Origin: Xenopus tropicalis
Lineage: Eukaryota; Chordata; Amphibia; Anura; Pipidae
Direction of reading: 5' to 3'
Length of the DNA stretch: 64,000 nucleotides
Assembly: GCF_000004195.4 (NCBI RefSeq)
Contig: NC_030679.2
Location: forward strand, 147,136,243 to 147,200,242
The notes under the pieces are model-generated. The model saw only the letters and a program-made list of their open reading frames with translations, was not told the origin of the DNA and ran no database searches. Made by a program: the position numbers and the translations under genes. This document shows, in pieces, positions 1 to 13,100 of this stretch. Positions within the stretch are counted from its first letter, which is position 1, and every line of letters starts with the position of its first letter.

Positions 1-297
1 AGTGGCTCAGGGGCAACATGTTACTCCCCAACCCCTTGGATGTTGCTCTCAGTGCCCCCAAACCAGGGAGTTATTTTTGAATTCCTGACTTGGGGGCAAG
101 TTTTGGTTGAATAAAAACAAGATTTCCTACCAAATAAAGCCCCTGTAAGCTGATAGGGTGCATAGAGGCCCCTAATAGCCAATCACAGCCCTTATTTGGG
201 TCCTTCATGAATCTTTATGGTGCTTGTGTTGCTCCCCAAGTCTTTTTATATTTGACTGTGGCTCCTGAGTAAGAAAGGTTGGGGGTCCCTGCTGTAG
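1..297. mobile_element. hAT-like fold-back repeat, cut by window edge
   Basis: It ends with GGTTGGGGGTCCCTGC, the inverse of the GCAGGGATCCCCAACC end seen at 11449. Its body is near-identical to the 11449-12258 copy. It lies in intron 33. It is non-autonomous, with no transposase. hAT assignment rests on end style only. Confidence 0.7.
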
Positions 298-416
298 AGC
301 TTACGATATAAGAAGGCGGGTAACTAACAGGCACTAACATAGGGGAGGTAAGTGCAGAGAATGAGGCACTGATACATAACAGATAAAGGGCACCCCCAAA
401 ATTGATTTACGTTGGA

Positions 417-795
417 TTAAAGGGGTGGTTATCTTTTAATATGTAACAGAATGGCCTATTCCTAGCAACTTTGCAATTGGTCTTCATTATTTTTTGTTTT
501 TGAATTATTTGCCTTTCTCTTCTGCCTCTTTCCAGCTTTCAAATTGGGGGTCACTGACCCCGGCAACCAAACCCTATTGCTCTGTGAGGCTCCAGTTTTA
601 TTGTTATTGTTACTTTTTATTCCTTATCTTTCTATTCAGCCCCTCCCCTATCCATATTCCCGTCTCTCGTTTAAACCACTGCCTGGTTGCTAGGGTAAAT
701 AAGCCCCTAGCAACCAGATAGCTGCTAAAATACCAAATGGAGAGCTGCTGAACAAACGCTTAAATAACTGAAAAACCATCAAAAAGTTGATTCAA
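417..795. mobile_element. T2-type MITE, truncated
   Basis: It starts TTAAAGGGGTGGTT and contains the shared GGTTGCTAGGG / CCCTAGCAACC block. The far end is missing. At least eight related copies occur in the window. Confidence 0.75.
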
Positions 796-865
796 GGTCC
801 TCTTTGTCCTTCACTATCTTTATGATTTATGTTTACAGGATGTAATAGGCAGAAGATCAAGTTCT

Positions 866-1045
866 AAAGGAGAAGGAAAGGCATTTTGGCATTTTTCTGC
901 CAATAGTTTTGCCACATTAGTGCCCCCTACAATGCTATATTTATTCTGCAGAAAGCATTACCATACCTGAGTAACAGCTTTAGAAGCTTTCTCTGTTTGT
1001 TTACGATAGCAGCCGCCATTTTAAGAAAACTGTTCTGACAAAAAT
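866..1045. repeat. Dispersed repeat fragment (same family as 5601-5995)
   Basis: This segment is the inverse of part of 5830-5995 (AAACAAACAGAGAAAG block, GCCACATTAGTGCC block). Non-coding; ends about 40 bases from exon 33. Confidence 0.65.
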
Positions 1046-1087
1046 GGTTTATTTATTTAGAAACACTAGGGGGCTCATTTTACTAAC

Positions 1088-1198
1088 CTGCTTCTTCTTC
1101 ATGATCTTCAGGATCTTCTTCTCCCCGCGCTCCTTGGCAGCCATGAGCGATTTGGTGACGTCGGCAGTCCACTGAATCTGACTGGAAGTGATGAGCAT
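1088..1198 (-). CDS. dnah2: dnah2 exon 33 (last exon in window)
   Basis: Thirty-seven codons, residues 1711-1747, phase 0: SQIQWTADVTKSLMAAKERG and KKILKIMKKKQ. The acceptor is CTCCCACCCAG and the donor CAG|GTTAGT. The next part of the family, the end of the linker and the AAA1 ATPase with its P-loop, lies beyond position 1. Confidence 0.93.
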
Positions 1199-4100
1199 CT
1201 GGGTGGGAGGGAGATATGATACATAAGGAAGGGCAGGGGGAGCGAGTAGCCCATAGGGGGCCCTGTGCTACACTTACCTGCCCGGCCCACTCTTTCACCC
1301 ACTTGTCCCTCTTGCTGCTCATCTTCTTCAGGGCCAGCCGGCAGTTCCTCAGCAGCTCCTTCAATGTCCAACGCATTGTGCGCTCGATATCGCAGAGCCA
1401 GGCCTACACACAGGGCAAGAGTTACCTCCCTGCAATACTGGGTGAGAGGATTTGCCCCCGCCGGGAACACTTACCTCCACAGGGCCTTCTAGTAGAACCG
1501 GGTGTGTAAAATCCACATATTCACCCTCAGCCGAGAACATCCCCGCCGCCTCGTACTTGCTGCCAATTCCAGCCTGTCGGGGGGAGGACTCGTTAGTACA
1601 GCTCTGTCTATGCAATATAAATACCCACAATTCCCATCCATGGAATTAACTGCCCAGAATTCCCACCTTCCACTCCTGGAATAACTAACTGCCCAGAATT
1701 CCCACCTTCCGATCCTGCAATAACTAACTGCCCAGAATTCCCACCTTCCCCTACTGTCTAGAACCCCTAACTCCATTCCCCAGAATAATAAAGTCCCAGT
1801 AATTCCCAACAACAACCCCCAAAATAAAAACTGGCTTTGAATTCCTGGCTACTGAGAATGAATAGGGCCTAGCACTCTAGCATTTCCATCCGCTCACCCT
1901 CGGCAAAAGTCTAGTTGTACTCACTAATAGTACTAGTTGTGCTCACTAATAGTACTAGTTGTACTCACTAATAGTACTAGTTGTGCTCACTAATAGTACT
2001 AGTTGTACTCACTAATAGTACTAGTTGTACTCACTAATAGTACTAGTTGTACTCACTAATAGTACTAGTTGTGCTCACTAATAGTACTAGTTGTGCTCAC
2101 TAATAGTACTAGTTGTGCTCACTAATAGTACTAGTTGTGCTCACTAATAGTACTAGTTGTACTCACTAATAGTACTAGTTGTACTCACTAATAGTACTAG
2201 TTGTACTCACTAATAGTACTAGTTGTGCTCACTAATAGTACTAGTTGTGCTCACTAATAGTACTAGTTGTGCTCACTAACAGTACTAGTTGTACTCACTA
2301 ATAGTACTAGTTGTACTCACTAATAGTACTAGTTGTACTCACTAACAGTACTAGTTGTACTCACTAACAGTACTAGTTGTACTCACTACTCACTAATAGT
2401 ACTAGTTGTACTCACTAATAGTACTAGTTGTACTCACTAATAGTACTAGTTGTACTCACTAATAGTACTAGTTGTGCTCACTAATAGTACTAGTTGTGCT
2501 CACTAACAGTACTAGTTGTACTCACTAATAGTACTAGTTGTACTCACTAATAGTACTAGTTGTACTCACTAACAGTACTAGTTGTACTCACTAATAGTAC
2601 TAGTTGTACTCACTAACAGTACTAGTTGTACTCACTAATAGTACTAGTTGTGCTCACTAATAGTACTAGTTGTGCTCACTAATAGTACTAGTTGTGCTCA
2701 CTAATAGTACTAGTTGTACTCACTAATAGTACTAGTTGTGCTCACTAATAGTACTAGTTGTGCTCACTAATAGTACTAGTTGTGCTCACTAATAGTACTA
2801 GTTGTGCTCACTAACAGTACTAGTTGTGCTCACTAATAGTACTAGTTGTGCTCACTAATAGTATTAGTTGTGCTCACTAATAGTACTAGTTGTGCTCACT
2901 AATAGTACTAGTTGTGCTCACTAATAGTACTAGTTGTGCTCACTAATAGTACTAGTTGTGCTCACTAATAGTACTAGTTGTGCTCACTAATAGTACTAGT
3001 TGTGCTCACTAATAGTACTAGTTGTGCTCACTAATAGTACTAGTTGTACTCACTAACAGTACTAGTTGTACTCACTAACAGTACTAGTTGTACTCACTAC
3101 TCACTAATAGTACTAGTTGTGCTCACTAATAGTACTAGTTGTGCTCACTAATAGTACTAGTTGTGCTCACTAATAGTACTAGTTGTGCTCACTAACAGTA
3201 CTAGTTGTACTCACTAATAGTACTAGTTGTACTCACTAATAGTACTAGTTGTACTCACTAACAGTACTAGTTGTACTCACTAACAGTACTAGTTGTACTC
3301 ACTACTCACTAATAGTACTAGTTGTACTCACTAATAGTACTAGTTGTACTCACTAATAGTACTAGTTGTACTCACTAACAGTACTAGTTGTACTCACTAA
3401 TAGTACTAGTTGTACTCACTAATAGTACTAGTTGTACTCACTAACAGTACTAGTTGTACTCACTAATAGTACTAGTTGTGCTCACTAATAGTACTAGTTG
3501 TGCTCACTAATAGTACTAGTTGTGCTCACTAATAGTACTAGTTGTACTCACTAACAGTACTAGTTGTGCTCACTAATAGTACTAGTTGTGCTCACTAACA
3601 GTACTAGTTGTGCTCACTAATAGTATTAGTTGTGCTCACTAACAGTACTAGTTGTGCTCACTAATAGTACTAGTTGTGCTCACTAATAGTACTAGTTGTG
3701 CTCACTAATAGTACTAGTTGTGCTCACTAATAGTACTAGTTGTGCTCACTAATAGTACTAGTTGTACTCACTAACAGTACTAGTTGTACTCACTAATAGT
3801 ACTAGTTGTACTCACTAACAGTACTAGTTGTACTCACTAATAGTACTAGTTGTACTCACTAACAGTACTAGTTGTGCTCACTAATAGTACTAGTTGTGCT
3901 CACTAACAGTACTAGTTGTGCTCACTAATAGTATTAGTTGTGCTCACTAACAGTACTAGTTGTGCTCACTAATAGTACTAGTTGTGCTCACTAATAGTAT
4001 TAGTTGTGCTCACTAATAGTACTAGTTGTGCTCACTAATAGTATTAGTTGTGCTCACTAATAGTACTAGTTGTGCTCACTAATAGTATTAGTTGTGCTCA

Positions 4101-7100
4101 CTAATAGTACTAGTTGTGCTCACTAATAGTACTAGTTGTGCTCACTAATAGTACTAGTTGTGCTCACTAATAGTACTAGTTGTGCTCACTAATAGTACTA
4201 GTTGTGCTCACTAATAAACTATTTTTAATTATTAGGCGGGGGTGCAATGAGGCTGTGACTACAATATTCATACAGACAATAAAAAGAGCCCCCCTGCACT
4301 CCCCCATTATCAGTATATACAGGGCATTAACCCATTGTGTGCATTTAGCTGCCAAGCAATGCCCTCCCCTTTTTTACAGGGATTGTTTGTCCTTATATTG
4401 CAATATATTCAACCTGGCCAACTGTGTCACACTGACCTATAGTCTGGCCTACACTCACTCACCCCCGGTCTGGCCTACACTCACTCACCCCCGGTCTGGC
4501 CTACACTCACTCACCCCCGGTCTGGCCTGTCCTACACTCACTCACCCCCGGTCTGGCCTACACTCACTCACCCCCGGTCTGGCCTACACTCACTCACCCC
4601 CGGTCTGGCCTACACTCACTCACCCCCAGTCTGGCCTACACTCACTCACCCCCGGTCTGGCCTACACTCACTCACCCCCGGTCTGGCCTACACTCACTCA
4701 CCCCCGGTCTGGCCTACACTCACCCACCCCCGGTCTGGCCTACACTCACTCACCCCCGGTCTGTCCTACACTCACTCACCCCCGGTCTGGCCTGTCCTAC
4801 ACTCACTCACCCCCGGTCTGGCCTACACTCACTCACCCCCGGTCTGGCCAGTCCTACACTCACTCACCCCCGGTCTGGCCAGTCCTACACTCACTCACCC
4901 CCGGTCTGGCCTGTCCTACACTCACTCACCCCCGGTCTGGCCTGTCCTACACTCACTCACCCCCGGTCTGGCCAGTCCTACACTCACTCACCCCCGGTCT
5001 GGCCAGTCCTACACTCACTCACGGGTTAGGGCACGTTCTGGTAGGTACCATTACACTGGGTTTCTGGCAAAAAAAAGGAGCTAATAAATATAATGCTCCT
5101 TCAGTATAGTCACATAAGGTGCAATACCAAGCTCCACCAGCAGATGGAACACATAGATATACAGAATAATCCTTCCAACCTCACAGACTTTATTTCTTCT
5201 GACTTCCGCTAAATATCCCAGGGGCCGCGTGTGCGAGACCAGGGAGTGCGGTTTGCCTGCCACTGGCGACTGTAAATGCTTGATAATAATAATAATACCT
5301 TCTGGATCTTGAGAGACTTTATGTTATCGAAGCACTTCTTGAGGTGGGGCTGGACGGCGTCTGGGTTGCGGGACTGTCCCAGGATTTCCAGGAGGTCGTC
5401 GTTGGATATGAAGTAAAACCTGGGGAAGATATGGCGTTTGGTTTCCAGATACATATCCAGGGACTTCTGGATCCCCTCCAGAACCCCATTCATCTCCCCC
5501 AGCTTCTCCAGGAGACCTAAATGGGACAGAGAAGGTGACATGGGGTGCTGAGTGCTGTGCCAACAGTCGGACAGAAGCCTCTCCAACACTACACACTTTC
5601 CCTTTAAAGAAGAAGGAAAGGTAAAAACTCAGCACTGAGTCCTCTATCAAAGGAAACACAGGATTTCTTGTCTCCTTTTTTGTAAACATGCTCTTCAGTA
5701 TCTGACTTCCTCTCTCAGAAACATCCTTTATCCCTGGGGCCAGAGTCTGTGCAGCTCTCTCCTCTCTCCTGCTCCCCCCTCCCATAATAATTCATAAAAC
5801 TCACTCCCCCCACCCTTAGGAATGTGTAATCTGTGCTGAGATGCAAGCAGGAAGCTACTGAGACCAAGCTAAAATGGCAGCTGCTATCTTAAACAAACAG
5901 AGAAAGATCCTAGGGCTCTTTACTCAGATATGGTAAAGCTTTCTGCTCAATAAATATAGTGTTGTAGGTGGCACTAATGTGGCAAATCTAATATATATAT
6001 GTTAGCTTTTTGTTCAGCAGCTCTTCAAGTTGGAATTTGGGCAGCTATCTGGTTGCTAGGGTGCAATTTAACCTAGCAAACAAGCTGTGGTTTGAAGTAG
6101 AGACTGGAATATGAACAGAGGAGGGGCCTAAATAGAAAGATAAGTAATAATAAGCAACAATAATAATAAAAATGGTAGCCTCACAGGGCAGTAGTTTACT
6201 GGTTGCCGGGGTCAGTGACCCCTGAAAGCTGGAAAGAGTCAGAAGACGAAGGCAAATAATTTAAAAACTATAAAAAATTAAAAATGAAGACCAATCGAAA
6301 TGTTGTTAAGAATAGGTCATTCTAACCTGAAAGTGAACCGCCCCTTTAATTCCATCAAGTGGCATCATATAAAATGACAATGTACTGTTTATCTAAATTA
6401 ATGTTTTGGGGACCGTATCAGAGCCCCAATGCAATCCTTGGCCCAATGGCCCCTATGCCCACCACCCAATATGGCCAACCTTAGGCGCCCTCGCCAAACA
6501 AGCAGATCTGACAGTGTATGGCCACCTTAACATCTCCATAAGGCACAGAATAATTCCAGGGCTCCCCTGCACCAAGGAAAATGCCATGATATTTTTCAAA
6601 AACTATAATAAAACCAAGACTCTTTGCCTTTGTATCTATTCTGTATAGCAGGGGATTGTGGGTACCTGGGTGATGGGTCCCACGCAGAGCATTGTTATCT
6701 TTAGTCAACCGGCCCATAATGACTTTCCAGCTGACGTTGATATCATCAAACTCCGCAGACTCTTGGGGCAGCTGCTTCCTGATGTCCTCCCCGGTAAAGA
6801 TGTTCTGCGGAGAAGGAACAGGAGGGGCTTCAAGGGAACAGTTCTCTTAGTAGCTTGGGCCCCCTTTAATCAATTCCCTGTCATTGGTGGTCAGCAGGTA
6901 ATCCTATTGGTCACGCCCCGTGCGTACGTGTGACGTCAGTATGCATGGGGTGCAACCATATGAAAGAGAAGATGCAGCGGGGAGCCGGGTGACATAGCTG
7001 GAGGACGCAGGGTAAGCCGGAGGAAGCAGGAATATGCTGGGGGGGAGCTGGAGGATGCTGGGGGGAGCAGGAGCATGCTGGGGGGGAGCTGGGGGGGAGC

Positions 7101-10100
7101 AGGAGGATTCTGGGGGGAGGTGGAGGATGCTGGGGGAGCCACAGGAAGCAGGAGGACGCTGGGGGGAGCAGGAAGATGCTGGGGTGGTGCAGGAGGATGC
7201 TGGGGGGGAGCTAGAGAATGCTGGGGGGAGCCACAGGAAGTAGGAGGATGATGGGGGGAGCAGGAGGAAGCAGTGGGGAGCGGACCATAGTATGAGGACA
7301 CTGGGGAAGGACCACTGGGGAAGGGGGCCCTGGGCTGGCTAGCAATGTTTTAGGAGGTCCCTGCCCTGGCACCAATGCAAAACGTAACCCCCGGCCACCA
7401 ATGTTTTAGGGGGTCAAGACAAGGAAGCTGAAGTAGAAGTGTCCCACAACAAAGCCCATGTTGCTATGCAGGGGCCCAGGTTGGATGTGCTCACCTCCAG
7501 GTAAAGCCACTGTCTCTGTACTGTAAGGATCATCTCAATGACCTCTAAGATATGAGACAGACAGCGCTCCCATCTGTCCACATCCTGCTCAAAGGCCTTC
7601 ACAAATGGAGATGCCTTCATGGTGGACAGGGCCACCTGGTTGTCTTCTAAGGCCTGAAAGACATCGTCCGTTCCTCTGTTGGGAGAAAGCAAAGGGCTGT
7701 GTGAGAGGGCGACCAGCAAGTCCAAGCAACGTGTGGAAAATACAGACCCAGCATGATTTACCAGCTGGGTCCTCACTCTCATAGGACTACAACTCCCAGA
7801 ACCCCCAAAAAACAATGGCAAGCATTCATTGGTAACACAAAAACAGCCAGAATGTGTTTCTCACCTCAGTCGGTGATGACCTTTGTCTTTATATGGCATG
7901 ATGTCCAGCAATGTGGCTTCCCAGGTTTTGGAGATGTTCTCCAGTCCCTAGGTATGAAGAGAAATACTTTGTTACTTATGGCACAGGCCATGTGAAACAC
8001 CAGAAGAACGGTAGGTAAAGACTCACCTCTTGGGTTTAAACAGTGGCATTTGGTTACCCCCCCCAGGTCACTAACCTAGCCCCTAGTAGAGCTGGAAAAA
8101 CCCTGACAGCCATACTCCTCACTATAGCTAAGAAGAGCACTGACATGCATCGGAAAGCACCAAACTCAATGGCAAAGGCAGGTCACTCAGGTGGTTCTGC
8201 TGTAGTGACATCTGCAGTCACATCGGGCCACTATTGTACTACTTGCATTTGCCTTGACTCTCAAGGTACCGGCTGAAATTATATTTTCATTGTGTACTTA
8301 TTCAGTTCTGCTTGTGGGCTGCCTCTGTTGTCAGCTGTTCAATAAAGTTTGTCTTGGCATCTTGGGGATGTAAGTGTGGATGAGCCCCCCTTACCTGTTC
8401 AATGAACAGTTCTTTTGTGGCCGAGGTGGAAATCTCGCTGATCTTCTCCACATGCTGGTCCAGGCCCAGCTCCACAATTTTCTCCAGCGTGAAGTCTTCT
8501 GCTGTCTCGTCAAATGGCCCCTGGACCTCCTGCTTGACCTGACTCCAATGCCTGTGGGGAGAACGAAGAACTGTAAGTGGAGGTGCAGGCTGATAAATAG
8601 TGGGAAGTCCTACAGACGGCATTCTTTGTGTCCTACCACTGCCGAGAGATAGGTCCTACCGCAACCAAATGGCTTGATGCCACTGAAGATGGCCATACAT
8701 GGGCCGGTTGTAGCTGCCGATATGGGTCCCTTAGACCGATTCGGCAGCTTATCGACTGACATCTGTCTGAAATCGCCCAGATATCAATCCGGCAGGTTAA
8801 AAAATTAAGTCAATCGGCTCGTTGATGCGGTCCCCAAACCGACTGCACCTATTACCGGCATTCTAATTCGATCGTTTGGCCCCAGGGACAAACAACCGAA
8901 TTAGCCTAAATTCACCCGATATCGCCCACCCGTAGGTGGGGATGTTGGGAGAAGGTCTGCTCGCTTGGTGAGTGAATGGCCACCTTTATACCTACCTTTC
9001 TCGCAGTGCTGGGTTCCTTAAGTCGGCAATCAGCGGCATAGTCCTCTTGAACTGGTCAATGCGTTGCCTTGATGTCTCCACTATTTCCCAGTTCTTCTCC
9101 TGTGTATTTGGGGCAACACTTTTAGATTAGGCCACCTTAGACAGGTATGTTAGTCTAAAGTAAGAGGGGCCTGGATGAGTTCTTGAACAAGCAGAGTATC
9201 CAAGGCTATTGTGATACTAATATCTACAGTTAGTACTAGTGGGTGTATATATAGTTTGTGTATGTGAGTGTATAGATTGGTAGGTGTGGGTTAGGTGTGC
9301 TGGGTTTACTTGGATGGGTTGAACTTGATGGACACTGGTCTTTTTTCAACCCTATGTAACTATGTAAAGTAGATGCTTGTGCCCATCTTTCTCCCAGATG
9401 TGTAGAATTAATACCTGACTTGATGAGGTGTCGCTTCCATGGCTTTGGGTGTTCAATATTTATTGAAAAATGATTTATATGAAATGAAAAGATATGTAGA
9501 AATAAAATACCCGTCCTGTTCTGGCTCCCTAACTGAATAGCCTTGTCTTACCTTCAACTCCCGGCTTAGCTTGCTCAGCCTCCTGTATAGCCCCTGGGCT
9601 GTGCTCTCCATAAGGTCTGTCTGCAGGGTGAGAAAGCTGCCCGATTTCCACTCTTCCCAGCGCTGCTCCCACTCCTGGGTAGCTTCCCAAACCAACTGCA
9701 GGGAGTCCAGGTCCTACAGGAATCAAGGAACGCAAGAGACGGAACAATGAAGAACCCCGGAATACTACAAACTGACTGAACTGGTTAGAATGGGTTTTAA
9801 TGAAAGAAATGGGGGCCTGGTGACTGGGGGAATTTGATTCCTACTTCTTCCAAAGGGGAAGGGGGTTTAATTCCCTAAATAAACCTGCAGTCCCATAATT
9901 ATGTACAGGTATGGGATCCCTAATCCAGAAACCCGTTATCCAGAAAGCTCCAAATTACGGAAAGCCCATCTCCCACAGACTCCATTTTAATCAAATAATT
10001 TAGAATTTTAAACTGATTTTCTTTTTCTCTGTAGTAATAAAACAGTACCTTGTAATTTGATCCCAACTAAGATATAATTACCCCTTATTGGGGCAGAACA

Positions 10101-13100
10101 GCCCTATTGGGTTTATTTCATGGTTAAATGATTCCCTTTTCTCTGTAGTAATAAAACAGTACCTGTACTTGATCCCAACTAAGATATAATTACCCCTTAT
10201 TGGGGCAGAACAGCCCTATTGGGTTTATTTCATGGTTAAATGATTCCCTTTTCTCTGTAATAATAAAACAATGCCTGTACTTGATCCCAACTAAGATATA
10301 ATTACCCCTTATTGGGGCAGAACAGCCCTATTGGGTTTATTTAATGGTTAAATGATTCCCTTTTCTCTGTAATAATAAAACAGTACCTGTACTTGATCCT
10401 AACTAAGATATAATTACCCCTTATTGGGGCAGAACAGCCCTATTGGGTTTATTTAATGGTTAAATGATTCCCTTTTCTCTGTAATAATAAAACAGTACCT
10501 GTACTTGATCCCAACTAAGATATAATTACCCCTTATTGGGGCAGAACAGCCCTATTGGGTTTATTTAATGGTTAAATGATTCCCTTTTCTCTGTAATAAT
10601 AAAACAGTACCTGTACTTGATCCCAACTAAGATATAATTACCCCTTATTGGGGCAGAACAGCCCTATTGGGTTTATTTAATGGTTAAATGATTCCCTTTT
10701 CTCTGTAATAATAAAACAGTACCTGTACTTGATCCCAACTAAGATATAAATAATCCTTATTGGATGCAACACAATCCTATTGGGTTTAATTAATGTTTTA
10801 TTGATTTTTTAGTAGACTTAAGGTATGGAGATCCAAATTACAGAAAGACCCCTTATCTGGAATACCCTTGGTCCCGAGCATTCTGGATAATGGGTCCTAC
10901 ACCCGTACTAGGGATAGTAAGGGATTTGCTGGTGCCTCCTAGGGTATCGTCTATTTGGAAAATAAATAAATCGGCTTCTCTCTTGCCAAACCTTTTCGAG
11001 CGCCCGTAAGTCCTTGGAGCTGGGCTGTTCTATCTTGAACATGCTGAGACCCAAGTGAATGGTGTTCTCCTCTGCCTTTAAGGTTTCCATCATCTCCCGG
11101 GTCATACTGATCTGTTCCAGTGCCGGCTCACAGCCTAGCGAGCTCAGAAAAGGACCTGTATGAACAGGGATTTTGGTGAGATTTGAAAACAAAGGATGGG
11201 CAGATGAAATTTCATATTATACCGGGTCCCCGACCTTTAGCTGTGAACTCTTCTAGCAGGGAATGGGTCTTCTTCTTGAATTCTTCAGCTGTGTGGATCA
11301 GACTGGTCTTGAACTTCTCCTTGGATTTCTTCAGCATGGACTCACTGTCTATAAGGCTCTGCTGGAACGATATCCACGCCCCATTCAAGGAAGCCAGCGT
11401 CTGCAGGACCTGGGGAGAACAAGAATCAATGCTCATCGTCCCATTAGAGCAGGGATCCCCAACCAAGTGGCTCGGGGGTAACATGTTGCTCCCCAACCCC
11501 ATGGCTGTTGCTCTCAGTGCCCCCAAACCAGGGAGTTATTTTTGAATTCCTGACTTGGGGGCAAGATTTGGTTGAATAAAAACAAGACTTACTACCAAAT
11601 AAAGCCCCTGTAAGCTGATAGGGTGCATAGAGGCCCCTAATAGCCAATCACAGCCCTTATTTGGCTCCTCCATGAACTTTTATGGTGCTTGTGTTGCTCT
11701 CCAAGTCTTTTTACATTTGACAGGGACGTTCCCTACTGCGGCCATTTTGTTCTACTACCTCCATCTTTTGCCCACAAACCAGGGAGTTATTTTTGAATTC
11801 CTGACTTGGGGGCAAGTTTTGGTTGAATAAAAACAAGATTTCCTACCAAATAAAGCCCCTGTAAGCTGATAGGGTGCATAGAGGCCCCTAATAACCAATC
11901 ACAGCCCTTATTTGGCTCCTCCATGAACTTTTATGGTGCTTGTGTTGCTCTCCAAGTCTTTTTACATTTGACAGGGACGTTCCCTACTGCGGCCATTTTG
12001 TTCTACTACCTCCATCTTTTGCCCCCAAACCAGGGAGTTATTTTTGAATTCCTGACTTGGGGGCAAGTTTTGGTTGAATAAAAACAAGATTTCCTACCAA
12101 ATAAAGCCCTGTAAGCTGATAGGGTGCATAGAGGCCCCTAATAGCCAATCACAGCCCTTATTTGGCTCCTCCATGAACTTTTATGGTGCTTGTGTTGCTC
12201 TCCAAGTCTTTTTACATTTGACTGTGGCTCCTGAGTAAGAAAGGGTGGGGACCCCTGCATTGGTGTGATCACATTAGTGAGTTTATAGCAGCGACCATTA
12301 CTTACAGCCTCATCCACTACAACTTCGTACTTCTCCAGGATTGCAAACTGCTCGTGGATTGGAGGGATCTGACTCTGGACCTTGGCGAGCTCACTCTGGA
12401 GAGTTTCATAAAGCTGAAGGCTCTGCGCTAATTCCTCCAAAGTCTGAGGGGGTTGTAACACTCTGGCACAGAAAGGCAGGGGAACGGTTAGATACGGGGA
12501 CATGACAGGGTAAAAAGAAAGGAGACAATGATATTTATGGGGTACTTTTTATTTCTAAATTATACTGTTTACATAGCAAATAACTCACTCTACCATTTAA
12601 AATATTATTCTCGAACCAACAAGTTGTAATACTGGTGTGTAGGCGCCATCTCAGTGCATTGAGTCTGAGCTTTCAGCCAGCGCTACACATTAGAACTGCT
12701 TTCAGCTAACCTATTGTTTCTCCTACTCCCATGTAACTGGAGGAGTCCCAAGCCAGACTTGGATTTCTTACTATTGAGTGCTATTCTGATACCTACTGGG
12801 AGCTGCTATCTTGCTCCCTTCCCATTGTTCTGCTGATCGGCTGCTGGGGGTGAGGGGGGGATATCACTCCAACTTGCAGCGCAGCAGTAAAGTGTGCCTG
12901 AGTCTGAGCTTTCAGCCAGCGCTACACATTAGAACTGCTTTCAGCTAACCTATTGTTTCTCCTACTCCCATGTAACTGGAGGAGTCCCAAGCCGGACTTG
13001 GATTTCTTACTATTGAGTGCTATTCTGATACCTACTGGGAGCTGCTATCTTGCTCCCTTCCCATTGTTCTGCTGATCGGCTGCTGGGGGTGAGGGGGGGG

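Noticed and set aside
4180..5109. 309-residue plus-strand frame (THSPPVWPTL repeats)
   Set aside because: Produced by the 26/31-bp array; no gene features.
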